Shown here piece after piece: positions 44,001 through 64,000 of a DNA stretch of 64,000 nt. The position numbers and the translations under genes were made by a program. The DNA lies in contig NZ_CP021744.1 in the NCBI RefSeq assembly GCF_002192455.1, forward strand, positions 1,798,001 through 1,862,000, written 5' to 3'. The first letter of the stretch is position 1. Each line of letters opens with the position of its first letter. The stretch comes from Streptomyces albireticuli (GTDB lineage Bacteria > Actinomycetota > Actinomycetes > Streptomycetales > Streptomycetaceae). Under the pieces are notes generated by a model. That model was not told the DNA's origin. It ran no database searches and saw only the letters and a list, made by a program, of their open reading frames with translations.

Positions 44001-46907
44001 GGCGGCGGCCCGCAGGGCGGTCGCGGCCTCGGGGTGCCCGTGGCGCAGGGCGGGGGCGGTCGCGGTGTCCTCCGCGTCCGCCAGGCACTCCTCGGCCGTG
44101 CCGGTCAGGGCGGCGCCGGGGCCGAGTTCGACGAAGGTCGCGGCGCCGCGCGCGTGCGCGGTGCGCACGGCGTCGGCGAAGCGCACGGGTTCCCGCACGT
44201 GGCGGGTCCAGTAGGCGGGGTCGGTGAGTTCGGCGGCCGTGGCGAGGGCGCCGGTGGTGTCGGAGACGACGGGCAGCCGGGGCGCGCGGTAGGTGAGGGT
44301 CGCGGCGACGGCGTGGAAGGCGTCGAGCATCGGGTCCATGCGGGGTGAGTGGAAGGCGTGGCTCACCGTGAGCCGCTTGGTCCGGCGGCCCTTGGCGGCC
44401 AGTTCCCGGGCGGCGTCCAGGACGGCCTGTTCGTCGCCGGAGAGGACGACCGAGCCGGGTCCGTTGACGGCGGCGACGACGGCCCCACCGCCGGTGACGG
44501 CCGCCAGCCCGGCCGCTTCCCGCTCGGTGGCCCGGACGGCGACCATCGCCCCGCCCCCGGGGAGCTCCTGCATCAGCCGGCCCCGGGCCGCGACGAGCGT
44601 GGCGGCGTCCGGCAGCGAGAGCACGCCCGCGGCGTGGGCGGCGGCGAGCCCGCCGACCGAGTGCCCGAGGAGGACGTCCGGTACGAGCCCCCAGCTCTCG
44701 AAGAGCCGGAACAGGGCGGTCTCCACGGCGAACAGGGCGGGCTGGGTGTAGGAGGTGCGGTCGAGCAGGGCGGCGTCCGCGGTGCCCGGTTCGGCGAACA
44801 TCACCTGGAGCAGGGGGAGTTCGAGGTGCTTGCCGAACGCGGCCGCCGCGTCTTCGAGCGCCCGGGCGAAGGCGGGGAACGCCGCATACAGCTCCCGGCC
44901 GGCGCCGGGGCGCTGGGCGCCCTGGCCGGAGAAGAGGAAGGCGGTGCCGCGCCCGCGCCGCGCGACGCCGGTGACGAGGGTCTCCGGGGTCCGGCCGGCG
45001 GCGAGGTCCGCCAGCTCGGCGCGGGCGGTGCGGGGGTCGGTGACCAGGGCGACGGCGCGGTGTCCGAGGATCTCCCTGGTCGTGGCCAGCGAGTGGCCGG
45101 TGTCTGCGGGGTGCGCCGCGCCGGCCACGGCCGCCAGCCGGCCGGCCTGGCCGCGCAGCGCCGGTCCGGTGCGGGCCGTCAGCACCCAGGGCAGGGGCGC
45201 CCACCGGGCGGGGGCGGCCTCCTCGGGGGCCGGGGGTTCCTCGATGACGACGTGGGCGTTGGTGCCACTGACGCCGAACGCGGAGACAGCGGCGCGGCGG
45301 GGACGGTCCTCCCGCTCCGTCCAGGGCCGGGGCGCCGGCGGGGCCTCCCGCCGGGTGGAGGCGGCCTCCTCGGGGGCCGGAGGCTCCTCGATGACGACAT
45401 GGGCGTTGGTGCCGCTCACACCGAACGCGGACACAGCGGCCCGGCGGGGACGGTCCTCCCGCTCCACCCAGGGCCGGGGCGCCGGCGGGGCCTCCCGCCA
45501 GGCGGAGGCGGCCTCCTCGGGGACCGGAGGCTCCTCGATGACGACATGGGCGTTGGTGCCGCTCACACCGAACGCGGACACAGCGGCCCGGCGCGGGCGG
45601 TCCTCCCGCTCCACCCAGGGCCGGGCCTCCGTGAGGAGCGCGACCGCCCCCGACGCCCAGTCGACCTGGGTCGAGGGGGCGTCGACGTGCAGGGTGCGGG
45701 GCAGCAGGCCGTGCCGCATGGCCTGCACCATCTTGATGACACCGCCGACCCCGGCGGCGGCCTGGGCGTGCCCGATGTTCGACTTCAGCGAGCCGAGCCA
45801 CAACGGTTCGCCCGCGCGCTCCCGCCCGTACGTCGCCAGCAGCGCGCCCGCCTCGATCGGATCGCCCAGCGGCGTTCCCGTGCCGTGCGCCTCGACGGCG
45901 TCGACCTCACCCGGCGTCAGCCCGGCATCGGCCAGCGCCTCCCGGATGACCTTCTGCTGAGCCGGACCACTGGGCGCCGTCAGGCCGTTGCTCGCCCCGT
46001 CCTGGTTCACCGCGCTGCCCCGCACCACCGCCAGCACCCGGTGACCCTTACGGCGGGCGTCCGACAGCCGCTCGACGAGGAGCATGCCGACGCCCTCGGC
46101 CCAGGCCGTGCCGTCGGCCGCTTCGGCGAAGGCCTTGCAGCGGCCGTCCGGCGCCAGCCCGCGCTGCCGGGAGAACTCCACGAACACCGTCGGGTCGGGC
46201 ATGACCGCGACGCCCCCGGCCAGGGCGAGGTCGCACTCGCCCCGGCGCAGTGACTGGACGGCGAGGTGCAGGGCCACGAGCGAGGAGGAGCAGGCGGTGC
46301 CGACGGTCAGCGCGGGGCCCTCCAGGCCCAGGGTGTAGGCGATCCGGCCGGAGAGGACCGCGTCGGCGTTGCCGGTGAGGAGGTAGCCCTCGGCGCCTTC
46401 GGGGGCGCGGGAGGTGTCCGTGACGTAGCCGGTGTGGGCGGCGCCGACGAACACCCCGGTCCGGCCGCCGCGCAGCGACCGGGGGACGATCCCGGCCCGC
46501 TCCAGGGCCTCCCAGGAGGTCTCCAGGAGGAGGCGCTGCTGCGGGTCCGTCACCAGTGCCTCGTGCGGGGAGACGCCGAAGAAGCCGGCGTCGAAGTCGC
46601 CCGCGCCGGTGAGGAATCCGCCCTCGCGGCAGTAGGTGGTGCCGGGCGTGCCGGCGGGCGAGTAGACGGCGGCCTCGTCCCAGCCGCGGTCGGCGGGGAA
46701 GGGGGTGATCGCGTCGACGCCTTCGGCGGTCAGCTCCCACAGCTCGTCGGGGGTGGTGACGCCACCGGGGTACCGGCACGCCATGCCGACGATCGCGACC
46801 GGCTCGTGGGCGGCGGTGACGAGCTCGCGGTTGCGGCGGCGCAGCCGTTCGGCCTCCTTGACCGAGGTGCGCAGCGCGTCGAGCACTTCGTCCATGGACG
46901 GTGACAT
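41073..46907 (-). CDS. Type I PKS, final module with thioesterase: KS-AT-KR-ACP-TE (module 7)
   Basis: 1944 aa. An N-terminal coiled-coil docking helix ([25 protein letters not shown]), then KS 36-460 (Cys206 in TACSSS, His341, His380), AT 655-960 (Ser750 in GHSVGG; HAFH at 850-853, malonyl-specific), KR 1295-1535 (GGTGGIGG; W eight residues before Tyr1440, so A-type), ACP 1570-1645 (Ser1602) and TE 1680-1928 (GHSAG, Ser1786; His1907). It performs the last extension with malonyl-CoA, ketoreduction and macrolactone release. The KS-AT linker holds three copies of a 49-residue segment. The ATG at 46907 follows GAGGACC. It is 50 bp after the module 6 gene and overlaps the N-methyltransferase start by one base. 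Confidence 0.95.
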   Translation of the reverse strand: MSPSMDEVLDALRTSVKEAERLRRRNRELVTAAHEPVAIVGMACRYPGGVTTPDELWELTAEGVDAITPFPADRGWDEAAVYSPAGTPGTTYCREGGFLTGAGDFDAGFFGVSPHEALVTDPQQRLLLETSWEALERAGIVPRSLRGGRTGVFVGAAHTGYVTDTSRAPEGAEGYLLTGNADAVLSGRIAYTLGLEGPALTVGTACSSSLVALHLAVQSLRRGECDLALAGGVAVMPDPTVFVEFSRQRGLAPDGRCKAFAEAADGTAWAEGVGMLLVERLSDARRKGHRVLAVVRGSAVNQDGASNGLTAPSGPAQQKVIREALADAGLTPGEVDAVEAHGTGTPLGDPIEAGALLATYGRERAGEPLWLGSLKSNIGHAQAAAGVGGVIKMVQAMRHGLLPRTLHVDAPSTQVDWASGAVALLTEARPWVEREDRPRRAAVSAFGVSGTNAHVVIEEPPVPEEAASAWREAPPAPRPWVEREDRPRRAAVSAFGVSGTNAHVVIEEPPAPEEAASTRREAPPAPRPWTEREDRPRRAAVSAFGVSGTNAHVVIEEPPAPEEAAPARWAPLPWVLTARTGPALRGQAGRLAAVAGAAHPADTGHSLATTREILGHRAVALVTDPRTARAELADLAAGRTPETLVTGVARRGRGTAFLFSGQGAQRPGAGRELYAAFPAFARALEDAAAAFGKHLELPLLQVMFAEPGTADAALLDRTSYTQPALFAVETALFRLFESWGLVPDVLLGHSVGGLAAAHAAGVLSLPDAATLVAARGRLMQELPGGGAMVAVRATEREAAGLAAVTGGGAVVAAVNGPGSVVLSGDEQAVLDAARELAAKGRRTKRLTVSHAFHSPRMDPMLDAFHAVAATLTYRAPRLPVVSDTTGALATAAELTDPAYWTRHVREPVRFADAVRTAHARGAATFVELGPGAALTGTAEECLADAEDTATAPALRHGHPEAATALRAAATAFVHGADVDWDALYRDTGARTVDLPTYAFEHTRYWLGPAAAPTRPAAPGGDDEQLWAAVHAGDAEAAAARLGPAAAGTEEHLRAVLPHLAAWHARHGAAARTDGLRYRVTWRALPADVVRFTPSERWLMVEHGHRTGSGDAAERALRASGADVRRHVLDVGEWDRTGLAARLAALAGEPAGLAGVLVLPGPAGAPTAGRLGLDDGTAGVLLMVQAMADSAVPARMWAVTRGAVAVRPGEVPDGPGARVWGLGRVAALEAPERWGGLVDLPAEPAERDWKRLAGVLSGGSGEDQVAIRPSGAYGRRLLPAAPPAGGTPWRPRGSVLVTGGTGGIGGHVARWLARNGAEHLVLAGRRGAEAPGAAALEGELNALGAKVTFAVCDVADRSSVVGLLGRIGESGVGLRAVFHAAGVPQVTPLGEVTPEEAADVLAAKAVGADLLDELTADADLDAFVLFSSGAAVWGSGGQSVYAAANAHLDALAQRRRAQGRPATSVAWGVWGGTGMAELAPDGYLDRHGLTPLPPETALTALQQALDDADTTLTVAGLDWARFAPGFTAFRPSPLISDIPQARTAAPAAPDDGRPAPGLAEARPEDRPRLALELVRTHIAAVLGHKGTERIDARTPFRDLGFDSLAAVRLRTRLTEATGLDLPAGLVFDHADPAALAAHLTALAAGGPAAPPAHTQPEGTLLTTFRTAVAQGRSAEAVDLMASLAGFRPAFTHDDPRPGALAPVVLATGPARTALYCCTGTAATSGPAEYTRFATALGGARDVAALPLPGFGDPAEPLPATLDALLTAQADALLEHAAGAPFALAGHSAGANIAHALADRLEARGTGPTAVVLMDVYRPEDPGAMGVWRDDLLRWALERSPVPLAEHRLTAMAAYHRLLLGTRLTPLRAPVLLVRAGEPMRPWPEDGGHGDWRSDVPFARTVLDVPGNHFTMLTEHAARTASAVHDWLGSPRPGEPTPTPPRGGEH
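42541..42881. repeat. KR7 copy of a 341-bp near-identical block
   Basis: Differs from 47679-48019 (KR6) at 6 of 341 positions, while DNA on either side diverges strongly. On the coding strand much of the block uses T-ending codons (GGT, GAT, CAT, TTT, CCT) that are rare in the rest of the PKS. It covers the KR core from [16 protein letters not shown] through the catalytic [19 protein letters not shown]. Confidence 0.93.
45180..45620. repeat. 147-bp tandem triplication in the KS7-AT7 linker
   Basis: Three in-frame 147-bp units (45474-45620, 45327-45473, and about 45180-45326), each coding for 49 residues from PW[VT][14 protein letters not shown] through [15 protein letters not shown] to the Pro/Glu/Ala linker. 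The unit boundaries coincide exactly with a 147-bp spacing. The first two copies are almost identical; the third diverges at its 3' end. Confidence 0.95.
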
Positions 46908-46957
46908 CTTCGGGTCCTCGTCTGTTCGCTGTGGTGGGGGTCGTCCGGGTCCGGCGG

Positions 46958-49900
46958 TCAGTCGCCGGCCGCGCCGGCGCCGGCCTTGGCCAGCCGGATG
47001 AGCTCGTCGGCCCCGAGGCCGTCGATGGCGGTGTCGCCGGCGTCGCCGGCCTCGGCGTCGCCGCCGTGCGCGGGTTCCGGTCCGTCCGGTGCGGGGCCGC
47101 CGGTGAGCCCGTCGAGGAGGGCGGCGCCGAGCCGGTCCACGGTGGGGTGGTCGAAGATGACGGTCGCGGGCAGGGTGAGCCCGGTGGCCTCGGCGAGCCT
47201 GCCGCGCAGCCGTACGGCGGCGAGCGAGTCGAAGCCGAGCTCCTTGAACGCGACGTCGTGGCCGATGCGGCCGGTGCCGTCGTGCCCGAGTACCTCCGCG
47301 GCCACGGTGCGGACGAGGCCGACGAGCACCTCGGCGCGCTCGCGCGGGGTGAGGGCGGCCGCCAGGAGGCGGCGCAGGTCCGCGGAGGCGTCGGCGGCCG
47401 GGGCGGCGGCCCGCAGGGCGCGTACCTCGGGGATGTCGGAGATCAGCGGGCTGGGGCGGAAGGCGGTGAAGCCGGTGACGAAGTGCTCCCAGTCGAGGTC
47501 GGCGACGGTGACGCAGGTGTCGTCGAGGTCGAGGGCGCGGCACAGTGCCTCGACGCCGTGTTCCGGGGGCATGGGGGCGAGGCCCCGTTCGGCGTAGAAG
47601 TCGGTGACGCCGTCGTCCGCGCCCATCCCGCCGCCGCCCCAGAGCCCCCAGGCGACGGAGGTGGCCGGGCGGCCCCGGGCGCGGCGGCGCTGGGCGAGGG
47701 CGTCGAGGTGGGCGTTGGCGGCGGCGTAGACGGACTGACCACCACTGCCCCAGACCGCGGCACCGGACGAGAACAGCACGAACGCGTCCAGATCGGCGTC
47801 CGCCGTCAACTCGTCCAGCAGATCCGCACCCACCGCCTTCGCCGCCAGCACATCAGCAGCCTCCTCAGGAGTCACCTCACCCAACGGCGTCACCTGCGGC
47901 ACACCCGCCGCATGAAACACCGCACGCAACCCAACACCCGACTCACCAATACGCCCCAGCAACCCCACCACCGAAGACCGGTCCGCGACATCACACACCG
48001 CGAACGTCACCTTGGCGCCGAGCGCGCCCAGTTCGGCCTCCAGCTCGGCGGCTCCCGGGGCGTCGGCGCCCCGGCGGCCCGCCAGGACGAGGTGTTCGGC
48101 GCCCTCGCGGGCCAGCCGGCGGGCCACGTGCCCGCCGATCCCCCCGGTGCCGCCGGTGATCAGGACGCTGCCGCGCGGCCGCCAGGTGCGGCGGGCGGCT
48201 CCCGCGCCGTCGCGGGCGGGCAGCATGCGGCAGCCGTACGCGCCCGAGGCGCGCAGGGCGATCTGGTCCTCGCCGGTCGCCCCGGAGAGCAGCCCGGCCA
48301 GCCGCTCCCAGTCCCGCTCGGCGGGCTCGGCGGGCAGGTCCACGAGGCCGCCCCACCGGGTGGGCTCCTCCAGGGCCGCGACCCGGCCGAATCCCCACAG
48401 GCGGGCGGCCGTCGGTGAGGGGGACTCGCCCGGTCCGGCGGCGACGGCGCCCCGGGTGGCGACCCAGACGCGGGCCTCGGAGGCGGCGTCCGTGACGGCC
48501 TGGACCAGCAGCAGGGCGGCCGCGGTGCCCTCGTCGAGCGCCCGGTCCCCGGCGGCGGCGCCGACGGGCAGCAGCAGCACGCCGGTCAGCCCGTCGGCGG
48601 CTCCGGCGAGGCGCGCGGCGAGTCCTGCGCGGTCCGCGCCCGCCGGGTCCAGCGTGTGCCGCAGGACCGTCGCCCCGGCCGCGCCGAGGGCGGCCGCGGC
48701 GGCGTCGGCCGCGCCCGCCTCGGTGGCCGGGGTGTCCACGAGCAGCCAGCGGCCGGTGGGCGGGGTGGTGCCGGTGGTGTCGAGCGCGGTCCAGGCCACG
48801 CGGTAGCGCCAGCCCGCGGCGGGCGAGGCGGCCGCGGGCGCGGCGCGGCGGGCGACGGTGGTCGGCAGCCAGAAGCGGTCGCGGCGGAAGGCGTACGTGG
48901 GGAGGGGCACGCGGCGGGCCCCGGTGCCCTCGAACAGGGGGGCCCAGTCGACGCGGACGCCGTGCGCGAAGGCGGCGCCCACGGAGGCGCGGAACCGGGC
49001 GAGGTCGCCGGAGTCCCGGTAGAGGGTGTTCAGGGCGGTGGCGCGGACGCCCTCGTCGTCGGCGACCTCGTCGATCGCCGAGCCGAGCAGCGGGTGCGGG
49101 CCCATCTCGATGAACGTGCGGTGCCCTTGGCGCAGGAGGGCGCGCAGGGTGGCGGCGAACTCGACGGGTTCGCGCATGTTGCGGTACCAGTAGGCGGCGT
49201 CGAGTTCCTCGGGGGCGTGCTCGGCGGCGGTGACGGTGGAGAAGAACGGCAGCCGCGCGGAGGTGGGCCGGACGCCCGCGAGGGTGCCCAGGAGTTCGGT
49301 ACGGAACTCCTCGACCTGGGGCGAGTGGCCGGCGAAGTCGACGCCGGCCAGCGGCCAGCGCAGCACGCCGTCGGCGGAGAGGCGGACCCCGAACTCCTCC
49401 AGGGCGGCGGCGTCGCCGGCGACGGTGACGGACGCGGGGCCGTTGACGGCGGCGACGGAGATCCGGTCCGCCCAGGGGCCGATGAGCGCGCGGACCCGGT
49501 CGGCGGGTGCCATGACCGAGAGCATGCCGCCGTTGCCGGCCAGCCGCCCCCAGAGCCTGCTGCGTTCGGCGATCACCCGGGCGGCGTCGTCCAGGGACAG
49601 GGCGCCGGCCGCGTAGGCGGCGGCGACCTCGCCCTGGGAGTGCCCGACGACCGCGGCGGGCCGTACCCCGTGCGCCTCCCACAGGGCGGCGAGGGACACC
49701 ATCATGGTGAACAGGACGGGCTGCACGACGTCCGCGCGGTCGGTCGGCGGGGCGCCGGGGGCGCCCCGGAGGACGTCGAGGACGTCCCAGTCGAGGTAGG
49801 GCGCGAGGGCGGTGGCGCACTCCTCGGCCTTCGCGCGGAAGGCGGGGGCGTCGGCGAGGAGCCGCGCGCCCATGCCGGGCCACTGGGAGCCCTGGCCGGG

Positions 49901-51610
49901 GAAGACGAAGACGGGCGGGCGGTCGCTGCCCGCCTCTCCGAGGGTGACGTCCTTGTCCGCACGGCCCTCGGCGACGGCTCCGAGCCGGGCGATCAGCGCC
50001 TCGCGGTCGTCGGCCAGGACCGCGGCCCGGTGCGGGAGCGCGGCGCGGGTGGTGGCCGTCGACCAGGCTGCGTCGGCGGGGGTGAGTTCCGGGTCGGCGG
50101 TGAGGTGCGCGGCGAGCCGGCGGGCCTGCTCGCGCAGGGGTTCCACGCCGTCCGCGGACAGCGGGAGGACGGTCGCGGAGGGCTCCGAGGGCGCTACGGG
50201 CTCCACGGGTGGGACAGGCGGGGCCTGTTCCAGGATGACGTGGGCGTTGGTGCCGCTGACGCCGAAGGACGAGACGGCGGCGCGGCGCGGCCGGTCCTCC
50301 CGGGCGGGCCACGGACGGGCCTCGGTGAGGAGCGCGACCGCGCCCGCGTCCCAGTCGATGTGCGACGAGGGGGCGTCGACGTGCAGGGTGCGGGGCAGCA
50401 GCCCGTGCCGCAGCGCCTGCACCATCTTGATGACGCCGGCGACGCCGGCGGCGGCCTGGGCGTGCCCGATGTTGGACTTGAGGGAGCCCAGCCAGAGCGG
50501 TTCGCCGTCGCGCTCCCGCCCGTAGGTGGCGAGCAGCGCCCCGGCCTCGATGGGGTCGCCCAGCGGTGTCCCGGTGCCGTGCGCCTCGACGGCGTCGATC
50601 TCACCCGGCGTCAGCCCGGCGTCGGCGAGGGCGTCCCGGATGACCTTCTGCTGCGCCGGACCACTGGGCGCCGTCAGGCCGTTGCTCGCGCCGTCCTGGT
50701 TCACGGCGCTGCCCCGGACGACGGCGAGCACGCGGTGGCCCTTGCGGCGGGCGTCCGACAGCCGCTCGACGAGGAGCATGCCGGCGCCCTCGGCGGGGCC
50801 GAAGCCGTCGGCGGCCTCGGCGAAGGGCTTGCAGCGGCCGTCCGGCGCCAGCCCGCGCTGCCGGGAGAACTGGACGAAGAGGGCGGGGTCGGCGAGGACG
50901 GTCGCGCCGCCGGCCAGGGCGAGGTCGCACTCGCCCCGGCGCAGCGACTGGGCCGCAAGGTGCAGGGTCACCAGGGAGGACGAGCAGGCCGTGTCGACGG
51001 TCAGGGCGGGGCCCTCCAGGCCGAGGGCGTAGGCGACGCGGCCGGCGGTGAAGCTGACGATGCCGGCCAGGAGCTGGGCCTCCAGCTGGGCGTCGAGGTC
51101 GGCGTCGGGGTGTCCGGCGGCCTTCTGGTAGCCGCTCTCCCAGGCGCCGGCGAAGACGCCGGTGCGGCTGCCGCGCAGGGAGCGCGGGTCGATTCCGGCG
51201 CGTTCCAGGGCCTCCCAGGAGGTCTCCAGAAGGAGGCGCTGCTGCGGGTCCATGGCGAGCGCCTCGTTGGGGGAGATCCCGAAGAGGCCGGGGTCGAACT
51301 CGTCGGCGCCGCGGACGAATCCGCCCTCGCGGCAGTAGGTCGTGCCGGCCCGTTCCGGGTCGGGCGAGTACATCGCCTCCAGGTCCCAGCCGCGGTCGGC
51401 CGGGGCGGGGGCCACGGCGTCGGTCTCCGTGCGCAGCAGCTCCCAGAGGTCCTCGGGGCCCCGGACGCCGCCGGGCAGCCGGCAGGCCATGCCGACGACG
51501 GCGACCGGCTCGTGGGCCCGGTCCTCGACGGCGCGCAGCCGTTCGGTGGCCCGGTGCAGCTCGGCCGTCACGTGCTTGAGGTAGGCGCGCAGTTTCTCTT
51601 CATCCGCCAC
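46958..51610 (-). CDS. Type I PKS, single module KS-AT-KR-ACP (module 6)
   Basis: 1550 aa. N-terminal docking coiled coil ([25 protein letters not shown]), KS 34-460 (Cys209, His344, His383), AT 565-860 (Ser658 in GHSQGE; substrate motif VDFAGH at 757-762), KR 1148-1390 (GGTGGIGG; Tyr1295; W at -8, A-type), ACP 1425-1500 (Ser1462) and a short C-terminal docking tail ([16 protein letters not shown]). FAGH in place of YASH or HAFH points to a bulky extender. By analogy with module 6 of platenolide synthases, methoxymalonyl-ACP is likely; ethylmalonyl is the alternative. The GTG start is at 51610. It lies 58 bp after the module 4/5 gene and 50 bp before the module 7 gene. Confidence 0.95.
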   Translation of the reverse strand: MADEEKLRAYLKHVTAELHRATERLRAVEDRAHEPVAVVGMACRLPGGVRGPEDLWELLRTETDAVAPAPADRGWDLEAMYSPDPERAGTTYCREGGFVRGADEFDPGLFGISPNEALAMDPQQRLLLETSWEALERAGIDPRSLRGSRTGVFAGAWESGYQKAAGHPDADLDAQLEAQLLAGIVSFTAGRVAYALGLEGPALTVDTACSSSLVTLHLAAQSLRRGECDLALAGGATVLADPALFVQFSRQRGLAPDGRCKPFAEAADGFGPAEGAGMLLVERLSDARRKGHRVLAVVRGSAVNQDGASNGLTAPSGPAQQKVIRDALADAGLTPGEIDAVEAHGTGTPLGDPIEAGALLATYGRERDGEPLWLGSLKSNIGHAQAAAGVAGVIKMVQALRHGLLPRTLHVDAPSSHIDWDAGAVALLTEARPWPAREDRPRRAAVSSFGVSGTNAHVILEQAPPVPPVEPVAPSEPSATVLPLSADGVEPLREQARRLAAHLTADPELTPADAAWSTATTRAALPHRAAVLADDREALIARLGAVAEGRADKDVTLGEAGSDRPPVFVFPGQGSQWPGMGARLLADAPAFRAKAEECATALAPYLDWDVLDVLRGAPGAPPTDRADVVQPVLFTMMVSLAALWEAHGVRPAAVVGHSQGEVAAAYAAGALSLDDAARVIAERSRLWGRLAGNGGMLSVMAPADRVRALIGPWADRISVAAVNGPASVTVAGDAAALEEFGVRLSADGVLRWPLAGVDFAGHSPQVEEFRTELLGTLAGVRPTSARLPFFSTVTAAEHAPEELDAAYWYRNMREPVEFAATLRALLRQGHRTFIEMGPHPLLGSAIDEVADDEGVRATALNTLYRDSGDLARFRASVGAAFAHGVRVDWAPLFEGTGARRVPLPTYAFRRDRFWLPTTVARRAAPAAASPAAGWRYRVAWTALDTTGTTPPTGRWLLVDTPATEAGAADAAAAALGAAGATVLRHTLDPAGADRAGLAARLAGAADGLTGVLLLPVGAAAGDRALDEGTAAALLLVQAVTDAASEARVWVATRGAVAAGPGESPSPTAARLWGFGRVAALEEPTRWGGLVDLPAEPAERDWERLAGLLSGATGEDQIALRASGAYGCRMLPARDGAGAARRTWRPRGSVLITGGTGGIGGHVARRLAREGAEHLVLAGRRGADAPGAAELEAELGALGAKVTFAVCDVADRSSVVGLLGRIGESGVGLRAVFHAAGVPQVTPLGEVTPEEAADVLAAKAVGADLLDELTADADLDAFVLFSSGAAVWGSGGQSVYAAANAHLDALAQRRRARGRPATSVAWGLWGGGGMGADDGVTDFYAERGLAPMPPEHGVEALCRALDLDDTCVTVADLDWEHFVTGFTAFRPSPLISDIPEVRALRAAAPAADASADLRRLLAAALTPRERAEVLVGLVRTVAAEVLGHDGTGRIGHDVAFKELGFDSLAAVRLRGRLAEATGLTLPATVIFDHPTVDRLGAALLDGLTGGPAPDGPEPAHGGDAEAGDAGDTAIDGLGADELIRLAKAGAGAAGD
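47679..48019. repeat. KR6 copy of a 341-bp near-identical block
   Basis: Partner of 42541-42881, 5138 bp away in direct orientation. Both copies have the same T-ending codon bias, so the block entered one KR from elsewhere and was then copied to the other, or both exchanged with an outside PKS. Confidence 0.93.
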
Positions 51611-51668
51611 AGTGGTTCTTCCCTTCGGGGGCGGCGCGTTCCGGGGCGATCCGGTTCCGGCCGGAGGT

Positions 51669-63332
<11,664 letters not shown>

Positions 63333-63458
63333 GGTTCTCCTCTGGGTCGTTCTCGTGGTGATCAGGGCTGGGCGGGACCGGCCGGGGCCGGGTGGTGCAC
63401 GTGGTTCACGTGGTGCGGGTGATCCGGGGTGGGGCAGCAGCGGCCCGGTGGCGGCGGC

Positions 63459-64000
63459 TCACCGGAAGTCGCTGTCGAACAAGTCGAAGAGCTCGTCGTC
63501 GGAGGCGGACCGGAGCCGGTCGGCGACGAGTTCGCCGTCGGGGGCGGCCGGGGCGCCCGGCGCGGGCCGGGCGGACGGGAGGGACGGATCCGCGGTGAGC
63601 CCGGCGAGCAGGCCGCGCAGCCGTTCGGCGGCGCGGGCCCGGCCGGCGGCGTCGCCGGGGGCGGCCGTGAGGCTGCGTTCCAGCCGGTCGAGGGCGGTGG
63701 CGAGGTCGTCGGCCGGGCCGGTGGGATCCGGGCCGGCGGCGGCCTCGGCCGCGGCCGCCTCGTCCAGGCCGGCGCGCAGGAGTTCGGCGAGGGCCAGCGG
63801 GGTCGGGTGGTCGAAGACGAGGGTCGCGGGCAGCCGGAGGCCGGTGCGCGCGCCGAGCCGGTTGCGGAGGTCCACGGCGGTGAGGGAGTCGAACCCGGCT
63901 TCCTTGAGGGACCGCCCGGCGCCCACCGCGCCCCGGTCGCCGTGCCCGAGCACGGCGGCCACCTCGGTGCGCACCAGGTCGAGCAGCAGGGCCGTCCGCT
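63459..64000 (-). CDS. Type I PKS, C-terminal end only (ACP and docking domain, probably module 3)
   Basis: Only the last 179 residues are in the window; the gene continues beyond the right edge. The ACP is visible with Ser in [33 protein letters not shown]. It is followed by an Ala/Pro-rich helical stretch and a C-terminal docking element ([22 protein letters not shown]) that should pair with the N-terminal coiled coil of the module 4/5 protein. The stop lies 126 bp before that gene's start. By position it is the protein ending with module 3. Confidence 0.9.
   Translation of the reverse strand, partial: RTALLLDLVRTEVAAVLGHGDRGAVGAGRSLKEAGFDSLTAVDLRNRLGARTGLRLPATLVFDHPTPLALAELLRAGLDEAAAAEAAAGPDPTGPADDLATALDRLERSLTAAPGDAAGRARAAERLRGLLAGLTADPSLPSARPAPGAPAAPDGELVADRLRSASDDELFDLFDSDFR

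Noticed and set aside
41139..44348. A 1069-residue open frame on the plus strand
   Set aside because: Antisense of the module 7 PKS gene; composition-driven.
46958..51610. Reading module 6 AT as methylmalonyl-specific, as in tylosin
   Set aside because: The motif is FAGH, not YASH, so a tylosin-like assignment does not fit.

Overview
The window is high-GC actinobacterial DNA, most likely from Streptomyces. The grounds are strong G/C at third codon positions, many GTG starts and 1-4 bp stop/start overlaps, F420-type and MmpS-type genes, Streptomyces-restricted small families (DUF6099, DUF6243, DUF6190-like), and two copies of an extragenic GC-rich hairpin element of a kind common in Streptomyces. 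No tRNA, rRNA, insertion sequence, integrase or CRISPR array is visible.

Left part (1-10.9 kb). A large multicopper oxidase, cut by the window edge, lies beyond a 20-bp tandem repeat. Next is a tightly overlapping minus-strand operon (7740 to 2953). Its first five genes match, in content and order, the roh set for azomycin (2-nitroimidazole) made from L-arginine: PLP oxidase/hydroxylase, small cyclisation candidate, DapA-like aldolase, haem-oxygenase-like diiron N-oxygenase and Rieske protein. A translationally coupled PRMT-like methyltransferase follows. Then come a YceI/rhodanese pair divergent from a MarR regulator, an MmpS-like membrane protein and a 56-aa RMF-like protein.

Middle part (11-32.3 kb). 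11-18.8 kb looks like a CoA-dependent aromatic degradation island: RidA, acyl-CoA dehydrogenase, aryl-CoA ligase (frameshifted), PaaX regulator, fused flavin monooxygenase/Old-Yellow-Enzyme reductase and enoyl-CoA hydratase. It fits the 2-aminobenzoyl-CoA or salicylyl-CoA type, and a shared TGAC-N4-GTCA motif sits in both promoter regions. Then follow arginine deiminase and ornithine carbamoyltransferase, the Hen1/Pnkp RNA-repair pair, homocysteine methyltransferase, an LLM-family F420 oxidoreductase, several small conserved proteins, a MazG-like gene (also apparently frameshifted), an ATPase, a SepF-like protein, and a TetR/DUF6243 pair around a perfect 35-bp inverted repeat.

Right part (32.4-64 kb). 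This is one side of a 16-membered macrolide gene cluster. An Erm rRNA methylase and an ABC-F ribosome-protection protein are divergent self-resistance genes. MdmB-like O-acyltransferase and MdmC-like O-methyltransferase follow. Convergent to them is a minus-strand run: modular PKS, amino-sugar N,N-dimethyltransferase, P450-like glycosyltransferase helper and glycosyltransferase. Three complete PKS genes carry four modules: KS-AT-KR(dead)-ACP / KS-AT-DH-ER-KR-ACP; KS-AT-KR-ACP; KS-AT-KR-ACP-TE. The end of a fourth, upstream gene lies at the right edge. Module layout and AT motifs (YASH, TAGH, FAGH, HAFH) fit modules 4-7 of a platenolide-type synthase, as for leucomycin, midecamycin, spiramycin or niddamycin, with methylmalonyl, ethylmalonyl, probably methoxymalonyl, and malonyl extenders. 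Together with the mdmB/mdmC-like pair this suggests a leucomycin-class product. The PKS genes carry marks of recent rearrangement: a 147-bp triplication after the module 7 KS, a nearly identical foreign-codon block in KR6 and KR7, a 93-bp duplication in a linker, and a low-complexity insertion in the dead KR4.
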